Counted from the first letter of the stretch, positions 17,569 through 27,050 are shown. The stretch: 64,000 nt of DNA from Mesorhizobium sp. ORS 3324 (GCA_000824825.2 LM655170.1:40212-104211); one strand, 5' to 3'. A program made the numbers and translations. The notes: a model not told the origin generated them from the sequence alone.

Positions 17569-18307
17569 CAGGGTTGGCGGCGTCGAGGCCGGCGTTGCCG
17601 CGGAAGCGGCGGGGCTCGACGCACTGCTCGGCCATCTGAAGCCAATCGAGATCATCGAGCGGTCGCTGCGCGAATTCTTCCGCGGCGAGATCGCCGCCGT
17701 GTCGTCCTTCGGCGCGGATTCGGCGGTGCTCTTGCACATGATCGCCGAGATCGACCGCTCGCTGCCGGTGATCTTCCTCGACACCGGCAAGCATTTCGAG
17801 GAAACGCTGGACTACCGCGACGCGCTGGTCGCCGATTTCGGGCTGACCGATGTCAGGGTGATCAAGCCGGACGAGGCGGCGCTCGAACGCGTCGACCCGA
17901 CCGGCAGACTGCACGAGACCGACACCGACGCGTGCTGCAATGTTCGCAAGGTCGAGCCGCTGGCGCGCGGCGTCGAGCCGTTCCGCGCCTGGTTCACGGG
18001 GCGCAAGCGCTTCCAGGCTTCGACGCGCGCGGCACTTCCGGTGTTCGAGGCGGTCGGCTCGCGCATCCGCATCAATCCGCTGGCGCACTGGACGACGTCG
18101 GACCAGGCCGACTACATGCGCGCGCATGTGCTGCGCGAAAATCCGCTGGTCGCCTATGGCTATCTCTCGATCGGCTGCTTCCCGTGCACGCAGCCCGTAC
18201 AGCCCGGCGAGGATGTGCGCAGTGGCCGCTGGGCAGGGCATGCCAAGACCGAGTGCGGCATCCACCTGTCGGGGCTGGAAAAGTCGCTGACCGACGCATC
18301 ACTTTGA
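17543..18307 (+). CDS. cysH: Assimilatory APS/PAPS reductase
   Basis: A 254-residue protein. The ATG at 17543 is chosen because AGGAGG lies 7 bp upstream and the N-terminus fits; the open frame extends further but reads antisense-like sequence. Motifs are SSFGADSAVLLHM (PP-loop), CCNVRK and CFPC (the four Cys ligands of a [4Fe-4S] cluster typical of the APS-reducing branch), and the C-terminal ECGIHL with the catalytic Cys. It reduces activated sulfate to sulfite using thioredoxin. It overlaps the end of cysI by 26 bp, so translation is coupled. Confidence 0.92.
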   Translation: MLAKPRPLDRVGGVEAGVAAEAAGLDALLGHLKPIEIIERSLREFFRGEIAAVSSFGADSAVLLHMIAEIDRSLPVIFLDTGKHFEETLDYRDALVADFGLTDVRVIKPDEAALERVDPTGRLHETDTDACCNVRKVEPLARGVEPFRAWFTGRKRFQASTRAALPVFEAVGSRIRINPLAHWTTSDQADYMRAHVLRENPLVAYGYLSIGCFPCTQPVQPGEDVRSGRWAGHAKTECGIHLSGLEKSLTDASL

Positions 18308-18611
18308 GGATACGCCTCTATTCAGGTGAGGCCGGCCTGCAAATGGCGGCTTCCTGCGCTTCCGGTCTTCGCCGGCCGAAGCACAGATGGGAGCATGGCA
18401 GTTGAATTAGGCTACGGCCGGCGTAGGCCGGCCTTCGCCGGCCGAAGCACAGATGAGTGGCGTGGCAGTTGAATTTGGGCTACGGCCGGCGTAGGGCGGT
18501 GCTCACGTACTTCAAGTACGCTCCGACCGGTTCTCGGAAGCCGTCATTTTCGACTCGGCCTGACATGAATAGCGACATATCCTTGCATCCTTAGGGGCAT
18601 TAGGAATTTTG
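18308..18611. repeat. Tandem and palindromic repeats between cysH and DUF934
   Basis: A unit of about 60 bp occurs twice, at 18367-18426 and 18433-18494 (66-bp period). Each copy contains two small hairpins: CTTCG...CGAAG and CTACG...CGTAG. A further palindrome, GTACTT-c-AAGTAC, lies at about 18507-18519. No gene is present. The block separates two genes that are usually adjacent in the sulfur operon, so it looks inserted. Functions such as termination or mRNA processing are possible. Confidence 0.7.
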
Positions 18612-19145
18612 ATGACCGACCCGACCAAATCGGAAACCCGCCTCTGGACCCCGAAAGGTTTTCGCGAGGATGACTGGACCCACGCCGAGAGCGCCGAGGC
18701 GCTTGCCGGCAATGGCCGCTTCATCCTGCCGCTGCAGGCCTTCCTCGGGCTCGATGACGACACCCGCAGGTCGGCCAGGGAGCGCATCGGCGTGCAGTTG
18801 CTGCCAGGCGACGAGCTCGACAAGATCGTCGGCCTGCTCGACCAGCTGTCGCTGGTGGCGCTTGCCTTCCCGGCGTTCAACGACGGGCGCTCCTTCTCCA
18901 AAGGCGAGCTGCTGCGCACCCGGCATAACTTCAAGGGCGCGGTCCGTGCCACGGGCCAGGTGCTGGTCGACCAGCTGCCGCATATGCTGAGGCTCGGCTT
19001 CGACGAGTTTGAGGTCTCCAATCCGGTGCTCCTCAAGCGGCTGGAAGAAGGCCGCACCGGTGGGCTGCCGGTCTATTACCAGCCGGCCGTGGAGCCTGAG
19101 GCCAAGGGCCCGAGATATTCCTGGCGGCGCAAGCGCCCCGGCTGA
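18612..19145 (+). CDS. DUF934 protein of the sulfate assimilation operon
   Basis: A 177-residue protein of the DUF934 family, found beside sulfite reductase and APS reductase genes in alpha- and gammaproteobacteria. Visible features are the central DQLPHMLRLGFDEFEV, YYQPAVEP and a basic C-terminus, RYSWRRKRPG. A role in oxidoreductase function is suggested in the family, but none is proven. The ATG at 18612 is taken over the in-frame TTG at 18609. The 300-bp repeat block upstream separates it from cysH, so it may have its own promoter or depend on readthrough. Confidence 0.88.
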   Translation: MTDPTKSETRLWTPKGFREDDWTHAESAEALAGNGRFILPLQAFLGLDDDTRRSARERIGVQLLPGDELDKIVGLLDQLSLVALAFPAFNDGRSFSKGELLRTRHNFKGAVRATGQVLVDQLPHMLRLGFDEFEVSNPVLLKRLEEGRTGGLPVYYQPAVEPEAKGPRYSWRRKRPG

Positions 19146-19223
19146 CGCAGCGGCATCTTTACAAGGCATTCGCGCAAGTCTTCTCTCCGAGAACGGACGG
19201 AAACATCCGCCGGGGAGGGGACC

Positions 19224-20831
19224 ATGCGCTACGACTATGTCATCGCCGGCGGCGGCTCTGCCGGCTGCACACTTGCCGCCAGACTTTCCGAGGATCCCTC
19301 AAAGACGGTCTGCCTGATCGAAGCGGGAGGCGACGGCAAGGATTTGCTGATCCGCGCGCCGGCGGGCATCATCGCGCTGTTGCCGGGCAGGCCGAAGATC
19401 AACAATTGGGCCTTCCAGACCGTGCCGCAGGAAGGTCTCAATGGCCGCAGGGGCTATCAGCCGCGCGGCAAGGCATTGGGTGGCTGCAGCGCCATCAACG
19501 CCATGCTTTATACGCGGGGCCATCGCCGCGACTATGACGAATGGGCAGATCTCGGCTGCGACGGCTGGTCGTGGAACGAGGTGCTGCCCTATTTTCGGCG
19601 CGCGGAGGGCAACCAGCGCGGTACCGATGCGCTGCATGGCGGCGACGGGCCGCTCCGGGTCGCCGAGCAGCAGGAGCCGCGCCCGATCTCCAGGGCCTTT
19701 GTCGAGGCTTGCGGCGAAAACCAGATCAGGCGCAACGACGACTTCAACGGGCCGGAGCAGGAGGGGGCCGGTCTCTACCAGGTCACGCAGTTCTGGGGCG
19801 GGCGCCGCAACGGCGAGCGCTGCTCGGCGGCCGCCGCCTATTTGCATCCGGCGGTCGGGCGGCCGAATCTCACCGTCGTCACCGGCGCACATGCGACGGG
19901 CATCGTGCTCGACGGCAAGCGCGCCAAGGGCGTGCGATATCGCATCGGCAAGAACGAAGCGGTGGCGGAAGCCAGACGCGAGGTCATCCTGTGCGGCGGA
20001 GCCTTCGGCTCGCCGCAACTGCTTCTTTTGTCCGGCATCGGTCCGGCGGTCGAGCTCGCCGCGAACGGCATTCCGCTCGTCCATGAGCTGCCGGGCGTCG
20101 GTAGGAACCTGCAGGATCATCCCGACTTCATCCTGGCCTGGAAGTCGCGGGAGACGGATTTGATGGGCATTGGCCTGCGCGGCATGCCCGGCGTGATCGG
20201 GCATATGCTGCGCTGGCGCAAGGATGGCACCGGCATGATCGCCACGCCCTATGCCGAAGCCGGCGCCTTCCTCAAATCCGATCCGACGGTCGCGCGCCCC
20301 GACCTGCAATTGCATTTCTGTATCGCCATCGTCGACGACCACGCCCGCAAGCTGCATATGGGCTACGGCTTTTCCTGCCATGTGTGCGTGCTCAGGCCGC
20401 ATTCGCGCGGCGAGGTGGGGCTTTCCAGCGCGAATCCGCTGGCGGCGCCGCGCATCGATCCGCGGTTCCTGGAGGACGAGCGCGATGCCGAGCTCCTGCT
20501 CAAGGGGGTGCGGATGATGCGCGCCATTCTGGAGGCGCCGGCATTGGCGAAGTATCGCCACAAGGAAATCTACACCGCCGGCGCTTCCAGCGATGCCGAG
20601 TTGATGGCGCATATCAGGACGCGCGCGGACACGATCTATCACCCTGCCGGCACCTGCAAGATGGGCGTCGACGACATGGCTGTGGTCGATCCGAAGCTCA
20701 AGGTTCGGGGGCTCGAGGGGCTGCGTGTGGTCGATGCCTCGGTGATGCCGACCCTGATCGGCGGCAACACCAATGCGCCGACGATCATGATCGCCGAGAA
20801 AGCCGCGGACATGATCCGGGCGGCCGCCTGA
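19224..20831 (+). CDS. GMC-family FAD-dependent alcohol dehydrogenase
   Basis: A 535-residue glucose-methanol-choline oxidoreductase. The N-terminal FAD-binding motif is [19 protein letters not shown]. The signature [15 protein letters not shown] follows, and the C-terminus has the active-site HPAGTCKMG and [19 protein letters not shown]. Proteins of this type include choline dehydrogenase and AlkJ-like alcohol dehydrogenases, and the substrate here is not predictable. The RBS GGGGAGGGGACC lies just before the ATG. It appears monocistronic. Confidence 0.92.
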   Translation: MRYDYVIAGGGSAGCTLAARLSEDPSKTVCLIEAGGDGKDLLIRAPAGIIALLPGRPKINNWAFQTVPQEGLNGRRGYQPRGKALGGCSAINAMLYTRGHRRDYDEWADLGCDGWSWNEVLPYFRRAEGNQRGTDALHGGDGPLRVAEQQEPRPISRAFVEACGENQIRRNDDFNGPEQEGAGLYQVTQFWGGRRNGERCSAAAAYLHPAVGRPNLTVVTGAHATGIVLDGKRAKGVRYRIGKNEAVAEARREVILCGGAFGSPQLLLLSGIGPAVELAANGIPLVHELPGVGRNLQDHPDFILAWKSRETDLMGIGLRGMPGVIGHMLRWRKDGTGMIATPYAEAGAFLKSDPTVARPDLQLHFCIAIVDDHARKLHMGYGFSCHVCVLRPHSRGEVGLSSANPLAAPRIDPRFLEDERDAELLLKGVRMMRAILEAPALAKYRHKEIYTAGASSDAELMAHIRTRADTIYHPAGTCKMGVDDMAVVDPKLKVRGLEGLRVVDASVMPTLIGGNTNAPTIMIAEKAADMIRAAA

Positions 20832-21025
20832 TCTTGACCGCCTGGTAGGACCAGGCTCTTCGATTTTGCCCCGGCTGAGCCTTGCTTGCGGGCGTGCTCC
20901 CGGGATCGAATCCATCTGGTCAGACCACTTGTGCGATTTGCACTTCCCCTCCCGCCGTCTTGCCCTTAGGATAAGGTCATTATTTTGGACCCCGAAATAA
21001 ATAGCCAGCTAAGGGAGGAACCGGC

Positions 21026-21646
21026 ATGGCAGGCAAGAAGATATTGATGCTCGTTGGCGAGTTCAGCGAGGAATACGAAATTTTCGTCTTTGAGCAGGCC
21101 ATGCATGCGGTCGGCCACACCGTCCATGTCGTCTGCCCGGACAAGAAGGCCGGCGACGTGCTCAAGACCTCGCTACACGATTTCGAGGGCCATCAGACCT
21201 ATACCGAAAAGCTCGGCCACGACTACATCCTCAACAAGACCTTCGCCGAGGTGAATCCCGCGGACTACGACGCGGTCTACGCGGCGGGCGGGCGCGGGCC
21301 GGAATATATCCGCATCGACAAGCGCGTGCAGGCGCTGGTCAGGCATTTCCACGAGACGGGCAAGCCGATCTTCACCATCTGCCACGGCGTGCAGATCCTG
21401 ATCGCGGTCGATGGCGTGGTGCGCGGCAGGCAAGTGGCGGCGCTGCAATATTGCGAGCCCGAAGTGACGCTCGCCGGCGGCACCTATATCGACGTTCCGC
21501 CGACCGGCGCGCATGTCGACGGCAATCTGGTCTCGGCCAAGGGATGGCCCGGCCTTGCCGCTTTCATGCGGGAATGCCTGAAGGTGCTCGGTACCGAGAT
21601 ACGCCATGGCGAAGCGCTGATGCGCGACGAGCGGAAGGCAGCCTAG
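21026..21646 (+). CDS. DJ-1/PfpI family protein
   Basis: A 206-residue cytosolic alpha/beta protein, KKILMLVGEFSEEYE, with the nucleophile elbow FTICHGVQ (catalytic Cys) and the YAAGGRGPEYIR loop. Members act as proteases, deglycases, glyoxalases or chaperones; which one cannot be decided. A strong RBS, AGGGAGGAACC, precedes the ATG. It is monocistronic, with a tandem CTATCAG repeat immediately downstream. Confidence 0.88.
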   Translation: MAGKKILMLVGEFSEEYEIFVFEQAMHAVGHTVHVVCPDKKAGDVLKTSLHDFEGHQTYTEKLGHDYILNKTFAEVNPADYDAVYAAGGRGPEYIRIDKRVQALVRHFHETGKPIFTICHGVQILIAVDGVVRGRQVAALQYCEPEVTLAGGTYIDVPPTGAHVDGNLVSAKGWPGLAAFMRECLKVLGTEIRHGEALMRDERKAA

Positions 21647-21694
21647 CTCTTTTTCTGCTTTTCGCAGCAGAGCTTTATAGAAGGCGGCATGCTT

Positions 21695-21715
21695 CTATCA
21701 GCTATCAGCTATCAG
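21695..21715. repeat. CTATCAG tandem repeat (three units)
   Basis: CTATCAG occurs three times head to tail at 21695-21715, between two convergent genes. The TGA of the minus-strand gene (21714-21712) is inside the array. There is no matching inverted arm nearby, unlike the other three tandem-repeat loci of the window. Confidence 0.7.
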
Positions 21716-21909
21716 CGCCGCCCGCTGCCCGCCTTGCCTGCCTCGGCCGCTTCCAAGCGGTCGAGCAGGTCCGTCAGCCGCTTTGGCACCTCTCTTTCCA
21801 AGCGAAATGCCGGAAGCGTGCGCAGAAAGCGCTTCGTCGCTTCCGTGCCAACTTGTCGCCTGATATCGTTGGCGAGTTTGGCACGCCTCTCGCCATTAGT
21901 GCCGTTCAT
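21712..21909 (-). CDS. Small conserved-looking hypothetical protein
   Basis: A 65-residue basic helical protein starting MNGTNGERRAKLAND, with EVPKRLTDLLDRLEAAEAG near the C-terminus. The amphipathic pattern and codon use look real, and comparable short proteins exist in related rhizobia as far as I recall. The longer frame begins 26 codons upstream, but that extension is Cys/Gly-rich and not coding-like, so the internal ATG at 21909 is preferred. The C-terminal helix weakly recalls NepR, but the motif is not close enough to claim it. The stop codon lies in a tandem repeat. Confidence 0.5.
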   Translation of the reverse strand: MNGTNGERRAKLANDIRRQVGTEATKRFLRTLPAFRLEREVPKRLTDLLDRLEAAEAGKAGSGRR

Positions 21910-22056
21910 GGTCCCAAAATCCTGTGTCGGCTTCGAAACTCCTGCAGCCGGACAATGGTTCCCGCATCGGCCCGCGGAGGCAAGCAAAGCCGTCCAGTAG
22001 GGTAAAATTTGAATTAATCTGAAGTGATCCAGGGTTGCCGCCGCCGGCGCTTACCC

Positions 22057-22085
22057 CTTGATTTTTGGCCTTCAAACCTCGATAT
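22057..22085 (+). promoter_or_regulatory. RpoH (sigma-32) promoter candidate of grpE
   Basis: CTTGAT at 22057-22062 and CGATAT at 22080-22085 are separated by 17 bp, close to the alphaproteobacterial RpoH consensus (CTTGAA, 17 bp, CCATAT). A start site near 22092 would give a leader of about 30 nt before the grpE ATG, so heat induction of grpE is expected. The match is by eye. Confidence 0.65.
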
Positions 22086-22120
22086 CGGGCGCAAATCCGA
22101 ACCAATCCGAATGACGGGAA

Positions 22121-22774
22121 ATGGCGATGAGCGACCAGGCAAAAGACGAACGCGCGCCCGAGGAAATCGAAGCCGAGCAGGCTTCCAGCGCCAAGGCTTC
22201 CGGCGAACGTGCGGAAGGGGGCGTCGACGGCGACTATGAAGCGCTGGTGCGGCTGCTGAAGGAAAACGAGGAACTGAAGGACCGCGCGCTTCGCATAGCT
22301 GCCGAAATGGAGAATTTGCGGCGCCGCACCGCGCGCGACGTGCATGACGCGCGCACCTACGCGGTGGCCAATTTCGCACGCGACATGCTGTCGGTGTCGG
22401 ACAATCTGCGCCGCGCGCTGGACGCCATTCCGGCCGAGGCCAAGGCCTCCGGCGATGCCGGCTTCAAAGCGCTGATCGAGGGCGTCGACCTCACCGAGCG
22501 CGCCATGCTGTCGGCGCTCGAACGGCACGGCGTGAAGAAGCTCGCGCCTGAAGGCGAGAAGTTCGACCCGAACTTCCACCAGGCGATGTTCGAGGTGCCC
22601 AACGCCGACGTCCCGGCCGGCACCGTCGTCCAGGTGGTGCAGCCCGGCTATTCGATCGGCGAGCGAGTGCTGAGGCCTGCTATGGTCGGCGTCTCCAAGG
22701 GCGGCCCGAAGGCCGCCGCCGAAGCGAAGGTCGAGCCGGGTCCGGTGAACGAGCAGGCCGAGAAGGATGCTTGA
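22121..22774 (+). CDS. grpE: GrpE nucleotide exchange factor
   Basis: A 217-residue protein with a charged N-terminus, a long coiled coil (about 38-85, including [21 protein letters not shown]) and the C-terminal beta domain with [16 protein letters not shown] and [21 protein letters not shown]. GrpE releases ADP from DnaK. ATG 22121 or 22127 could be used. hrcA, often found just upstream in rhizobia, is not adjacent here; an RpoH-type promoter precedes the gene instead. Confidence 0.95.
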   Translation: MAMSDQAKDERAPEEIEAEQASSAKASGERAEGGVDGDYEALVRLLKENEELKDRALRIAAEMENLRRRTARDVHDARTYAVANFARDMLSVSDNLRRALDAIPAEAKASGDAGFKALIEGVDLTERAMLSALERHGVKKLAPEGEKFDPNFHQAMFEVPNADVPAGTVVQVVQPGYSIGERVLRPAMVGVSKGGPKAAAEAKVEPGPVNEQAEKDA

Positions 22775-22890
22775 ATAGGGCATAGGCAGTGGGCAGTAGG
22801 GAATAAGGGGCCCGTATCAATCGCGCGGCTTCGTGTTATTGATGCGCCCTTGTTTCCCTGCTGCCTACCCCCTACTGCCTATGCCCTTAA
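22775..22890. repeat. Long inverted repeat of CAGTAGGG-type units between grpE and UPF0126 gene
   Basis: AGGGCATAGGCAGT at 22777-22790 is perfectly complementary to 22874-22887, and the arms continue imperfectly inward (GGGAATAAGGG against CCCTTGTTTCCC), enclosing a central loop of about 40 nt. It starts 3 bp after the grpE stop, and the ATG of the next gene (22881) is inside the right arm. This predicts that translation initiation is buried in an RNA stem. Confidence 0.75.
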
Positions 22891-23519
22891 ATCCCATCGA
22901 GCTGCTCGATTATGCCGGCGTCGCGGTCTTCGCGGCGACGGGCGCGCTGGCGGCGTCGCGCAAAGAGCTCGACATCATCGGCTTCCTGTTCTTGGCAAGC
23001 GTCACCGGCATCGGCGGCGGAACGTTGCGCGACGTGATCCTCAACCTGCCGGTGTTTTGGGTCGCCAATAGCGGCTATGTGCTGATCTGCGCCGTGGTGG
23101 CGGTGCTGGTCTTCTTCAGCGCTCATCGCGTCGAATCCCGCTACAAGCTGCTGCTCTGGCTCGACGCGATCGGGCTTGCCGCCTTCGCGGTGATGGGGGC
23201 CGCAAAGGGCCTGGCGATCACCGGCTCGCCCGTTGTGTCCGTGATCACCGGGGTGCTCACCGCCACCTCCGGCGGCATATTGCGCGATCTGCTCGCCGGC
23301 GAGCCTTCCGTGCTGCTCAGACCCGAAATCTATGTCACGGCGGCGCTTGCCGGTGCGGCGCTCTTCACGCTTGGCGATCTTGCCGGCCTGCCGGCCCTTC
23401 CATCCAGCCTGCTCGGCTTCGCGGCCGCCTTCGTGGTGCGCGGCGGGGCACTGAAGTTCGGCTGGTCGTTCCCGGCCTACAAGAGCCGGCCCGGCCGGAG
23501 GCCGGAGGATATTCCGTGA
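22881..23519 (+). CDS. UPF0126/TRIC-like membrane protein
   Basis: A 212-residue inner-membrane protein with about seven hydrophobic segments arranged as two similar halves. The duplicated motifs are GIGGGTLRDVIL and TSGGILRDLLAGE, the glycine-rich signature of the UPF0126/YadS family, homologous to TRIC-type cation channels. It might conduct ions or glycine; the function is not settled. The start at 22881 (MPLNPIELLDYAG) is preferred to a longer frame from 22833, whose first 16 residues come from the repeat. The stop codon abuts a second hairpin repeat. Confidence 0.85.
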   Translation: MPLNPIELLDYAGVAVFAATGALAASRKELDIIGFLFLASVTGIGGGTLRDVILNLPVFWVANSGYVLICAVVAVLVFFSAHRVESRYKLLLWLDAIGLAAFAVMGAAKGLAITGSPVVSVITGVLTATSGGILRDLLAGEPSVLLRPEIYVTAALAGAALFTLGDLAGLPALPSSLLGFAAAFVVRGGALKFGWSFPAYKSRPGRRPEDIP

Positions 23520-23606
23520 GGGAGTGGGGGTTAGTGAGTAGTCAGTAGTGACAAAAGCGCGAGTCGTGGTGTCCACCACTACTCACTACTCACTACTCAC
23601 TACTCA
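23519..23606. repeat. CACTACT tandem array with inverted arm between convergent genes
   Basis: The right arm (about 23576-23606) is a head-to-tail array of CACTACT units. The left arm (about 23533-23551) reads AGTGAGTAGTCAGTAGTGA and pairs with it. An inner stem GTGGTG/CACCAC (about 23565-23577) gives a long hairpin. Stop codons of both flanking genes touch or fall inside it (UPF0126 TGA 23517-23519, olsB TGA 23606-23604). It may serve as a bidirectional terminator. Confidence 0.75.
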
Positions 23607-24488
23607 CGCCGCGAAGCGCTGGCCTTCACCGCCATAGTAGTTGACGTAGCGGGCGCCGATTTCCTTGACGGGCATGACGACGAAAACGTCGACCGTCGAG
23701 AACTCGTGGTCGATGACGCAGCCGTCGCCGATGCGGGCGCCGACGCGCAGGTAGCCTTTGACCAGCGGCGGCATGGCGGCGATCGCCGCCTTGGCATTGA
23801 CCGCCTCGATCGGCATCAGATCCATCGAGCAGTAGCGGCCGGCCACCGCCCTCACATCCCATGCCTGGTCGGTGCGGCAGTGATGGGCGAGATAGGTGAG
23901 CGCCTCGGCATGCGCCGCCGGCACGGTGCCGTGGAAGGACGCGCAGCCGGTCATCACGCCGATGCCGTAATGGTTGATATAGGCCCAGATGCCCTGCCAG
24001 AGCGCCTCGATGGTGCGCTTCGAGCGGTATTCCGGCAGCACGCAGGAGCGGCCGAGCTCGAGGAAGCGCTGGCCCGGATGGCGCGCGACCAGCTTGGTCA
24101 GCTCGAACTCGCCCTCGGAATAGAAGCCGCCGGCGGCCGTGGCGATCTCCTGCCGCAGCAGACGGTAGGTGCCGACGATGCGGCGGTGCTCGGGGCCCGG
24201 AAGCGACGTGTCGAAAACCAGGAGATGATCGCAGAGCGGGTCAAAACGGTCGGCATCGCGCCGGTCCTGCGCCTGGAACAGATGCTTCCTCGCGCCAAGC
24301 TCGTCATAGAATACCCGGTAGCGCACTTCCTGGGCGGCGGCGATCTCGGCCTCGTTGCGGGCGAGCCGCACTTCAAGGTTGCCTATACGGCCCAGCGTTG
24401 CGCCGTTTGCGACAGCATCGGCGGTACGCGCGGCGAGCAGGGCGCTGGCGTTCGACCGAGTATCGCATTCCGGCATGACTGTATGCAC
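23604..24488 (-). CDS. olsB: L-ornithine N-alpha-acyltransferase OlsB (ornithine lipid synthesis)
   Basis: A 294-residue GNAT-fold acyltransferase of the OlsB type. Features are EVRYRVFYDELGARK, the central FELGRSCVLPEYRSKR-like block (LELGRSCVLPEYRSKRT), and GIWAYINHYGIGVMTGCASF. It transfers a 3-hydroxyacyl group from ACP to ornithine, the first step of phosphate-free ornithine lipid synthesis. A Pho-box-like sequence 52-69 bp upstream fits the known phosphate-starvation control of olsB in rhizobia. olsA is not adjacent. The annotated start may be a few codons long. Confidence 0.88.
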   Translation of the reverse strand: MHTVMPECDTRSNASALLAARTADAVANGATLGRIGNLEVRLARNEAEIAAAQEVRYRVFYDELGARKHLFQAQDRRDADRFDPLCDHLLVFDTSLPGPEHRRIVGTYRLLRQEIATAAGGFYSEGEFELTKLVARHPGQRFLELGRSCVLPEYRSKRTIEALWQGIWAYINHYGIGVMTGCASFHGTVPAAHAEALTYLAHHCRTDQAWDVRAVAGRYCSMDLMPIEAVNAKAAIAAMPPLVKGYLRVGARIGDGCVIDHEFSTVDVFVVMPVKEIGARYVNYYGGEGQRFAA

Positions 24489-24539
24489 GAGTGATTCTCC
24501 TTCGAGCCATCCCTCTTGGCACGGGGATAAGGTGTAGGT

Positions 24540-24557
24540 GCAACAGGATTGTGACAG
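24540..24557 (-). promoter_or_regulatory. Pho-box-like site upstream of olsB
   Basis: On the minus strand the sequence is CTGTCAC-AATC-CTGTTGC, two direct 7-bp half sites with an 11-bp period as in PhoB boxes (CTGTCAT, 4 bp, CTGTCAT). It lies about 52 bp upstream of the olsB start. Phosphate-limitation induction is inferred. Confidence 0.6.
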
Positions 24558-24673
24558 TACCGTGATACGGCGGGGCCGGCAATACTTCGTCGGCTGGGCA
24601 ATACCCTCAACCGGCTATCTTATGGCCGCGGAAGCCAGGCAATCCAAGGCGTTCGAGAAGCCTAAAAAATTCG

Positions 24674-26953
24674 TTACGCCGCAACCTGGGCCTCGACGGC
24701 CTGGACGAGCGCATCGGGGTCGAGAGGCTTGGTGACGAAGCCGCTGGCGCCGTGAGCGAGCACACTGTGGCGGGTCTTTTCCTGGCTGTCGGCCGAAAGG
24801 ACCATAATTGGCATCGGCGGCACGGCTAGCGCCTCCTCGTAGCGGCGGATGGCCGCAATCGCGTCCAGCCCGTCCATCACCGGCATGTGCAAATCCATCA
24901 GAACCACGTCGAAGCGGTGCTTGAGGCCGGCTTCGGTGACGGCCTCGACCGCGGCCTTGCCGTTGCCGACGATCTTGACGCGATGCCCGGCCTTGAGAAG
25001 CGTGGCGCGGGCAAGCATGGCGTTGATGTCGTTGTCCTCGGCAATCAGCACGGACAGGCCCTGGTCGCGGCGGCGAACGGACGCGGCGCCGCGCGGTTCC
25101 GGCTGCGGCTCGGCGGGTGCCGGCACATGGCTGGTCAACAGCACGCGCAGCAGCGTTTCGCCGCGCACGGGCCGGGCAAGGAACGTGGCGTAGCCGCCGG
25201 CGCGGAACTCGCCAAGCATGCCGCGGTCGGTGGGCGCAATCAGCGTGATGGCCTGACAGTCGGCAAAGCCGCTCTGGCGCAGGCGCTTGAGCAGGCGGCC
25301 GTCGCTGTTTTCGAGCGCGGCATCGACCAGAAGCACGTTGCACCCGGCGGCAAACAGAGCCGCCTGGTCCGGCGTCGCGGCGATCTCGACGGCGCCGCCA
25401 TGAGCACGGATGGCGCGGGCGATGGCATCTGCCTCGACCGCGTTCTTCGACACGATCACCGCGCGCTGGTCCGAGAGGATGTTCTGGCGATGCGGCGGCG
25501 GTTCGGTCGCGGCGGTTGCCGGGATGTCGAAGACGAATTCGGAGCCTTCGCCGAGTCGGCTCGAAACCGAGATCGTGCCGCCCATGGCGATGACCAGGCG
25601 CTTGGAGATGGCAAGGCCGAGACCCGCGCCGCCATGCACCCTGGTCGAGGTGCCGTCGGATTGCTCGAACTCTTCGAAGATGCGCTCCATGTCCGCTTCG
25701 CGCAGCCCCGGACCGGTGTCGGCGACGGTGAAGCAGATGCGGTCGGTGCTTTCGGTGCGGGCGCGCGCGACGGTGAGCAGCACGCCGCCGGCATCGGTGA
25801 ACTTGACGGCATTGCCGATGAGGTTGAGCAGTACCTGGCGCACGCGGCCGGGGTCGGCGGTGATCATCTGCGGCACATCCGGCTCGACATGGCAGCCGAG
25901 GCCGATGTTCTTGGAGAAGGCCTTCGCCGCCAGGAGCTCGATGATGTTGTCGGCGATCTCGCGCAGCGATGTCGGCTGCGGCTCGGGATCGAAGCGGCCG
26001 GCCTCGATCTTCGAATAGTCGAGCAGGTCCTCGATCAGCGCAAGCAGCGCGCTTGCCGACGTGGAGACGGCCCCGACATAAGTGCGCTGCTCCGGCGAAA
26101 GGTCGGTATCGGCAAGCAGCTTCGCCATGCCCATGATGCCGTTCATCGGCGTGCGGATCTCGTGGCTGACGGTGGCGAGGAAGCGGGACTTGGCCTGGCT
26201 GGCATATTCGGCCCGCTCGCGGGCGGTGATCAGCGAGGATTCAGCACGCTTGCGGGCAGTGATGTCGCGGGCGATCGCCCGGTGCGACACTGCGCCCGTA
26301 TCCTTGTCGCGCACCGAGAGCTCGATCCAGGAGTACCAGCGCGGCCCGTTCGGCGTGCGGATGGCGACATCGGTGGAGCTCAGGCATTCGTGATCCGCGA
26401 AGGCGGCGTCGGGCACGACGCCTACATCTATGCCGAGCTCGGAAAGCGTCTTGCCGGCGAGGTCGCGCGGGTCGACGTCGACAAGCGAGGCGAACACCTT
26501 GTTGGCGTAGACGATGTAGCCGTCGCGGTCACGATGGACGACGAGATCGCCGAGCGCATCGATCAGGCCGCGAAAACGCTCCTCGCTCTCCTGCATCTCC
26601 CACATGCGGTCGGCGAGTGTCTCGATCTCGGCGCGGCTGCGGGCGGCGGTCTCGTCGAGGAGCGCCGCGGTGCGACGCTCTGCGCGCCGGTTGCGCAGAT
26701 GCATGGCGAGGCCGCCGAGACTTGTCGCCAGAAGACCGAAAGTGATGAAGGTCGGCGCACCGGTGAGGTGGGCCAGGCCGGCGAGCACTGCGATGGCGAC
26801 GACGATAAGGAACGGCAGGCCTTCATGGCTGTCCGCTTCCAATGCCGGGACGAGCGGCGGCGCGGCAAGCACCTGCCGCTTCGGCGCGCCCAGGTACGGC
26901 CCGTCGTCGCCGGGGGCCTTGCTGTCCTGCCTGATTTCGGAGTCCGCGAACAT
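24674..26953 (-). CDS. Membrane-bound hybrid sensor histidine kinase
   Basis: A 759-residue protein with two N-terminal membrane segments (about 48-90), a coiled linker and a PAS domain (about 125-240). The HisKA has the phospho-acceptor His in [18 protein letters not shown], and the ATPase domain has [19 protein letters not shown] and [11 protein letters not shown] first receiver-like domain is degenerate: it lacks the acidic pair and the conserved Lys is replaced in FLARPVR. The C-terminal receiver is complete ([14 protein letters not shown] and VTKPLD). The signal and partner are unknown, and no response regulator gene is adjacent. Confidence 0.9.
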   Translation of the reverse strand: MFADSEIRQDSKAPGDDGPYLGAPKRQVLAAPPLVPALEADSHEGLPFLIVVAIAVLAGLAHLTGAPTFITFGLLATSLGGLAMHLRNRRAERRTAALLDETAARSRAEIETLADRMWEMQESEERFRGLIDALGDLVVHRDRDGYIVYANKVFASLVDVDPRDLAGKTLSELGIDVGVVPDAAFADHECLSSTDVAIRTPNGPRWYSWIELSVRDKDTGAVSHRAIARDITARKRAESSLITARERAEYASQAKSRFLATVSHEIRTPMNGIMGMAKLLADTDLSPEQRTYVGAVSTSASALLALIEDLLDYSKIEAGRFDPEPQPTSLREIADNIIELLAAKAFSKNIGLGCHVEPDVPQMITADPGRVRQVLLNLIGNAVKFTDAGGVLLTVARARTESTDRICFTVADTGPGLREADMERIFEEFEQSDGTSTRVHGGAGLGLAISKRLVIAMGGTISVSSRLGEGSEFVFDIPATAATEPPPHRQNILSDQRAVIVSKNAVEADAIARAIRAHGGAVEIAATPDQAALFAAGCNVLLVDAALENSDGRLLKRLRQSGFADCQAITLIAPTDRGMLGEFRAGGYATFLARPVRGETLLRVLLTSHVPAPAEPQPEPRGAASVRRRDQGLSVLIAEDNDINAMLARATLLKAGHRVKIVGNGKAAVEAVTEAGLKHRFDVVLMDLHMPVMDGLDAIAAIRRYEEALAVPPMPIMVLSADSQEKTRHSVLAHGASGFVTKPLDPDALVQAVEAQVAA

Positions 26954-27050
26954 GCGGGAAACCTTGCCAGACAGAAATTATGGAAGATTACGGCGGATCG
27001 TTCGAATTTTAGGTTTTGGCCCGGATTCCGGCGGCTTTGACCTGTTCAGT

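Noticed and set aside
21712..21909. NepR anti-sigma factor
   Set aside because: Only the final helix is vaguely similar; the conserved NepR core is missing.
24887..27040. 717-codon plus-strand frame opposite the hybrid kinase
   Set aside because: Antisense shadow of a protein with unambiguous kinase motifs.
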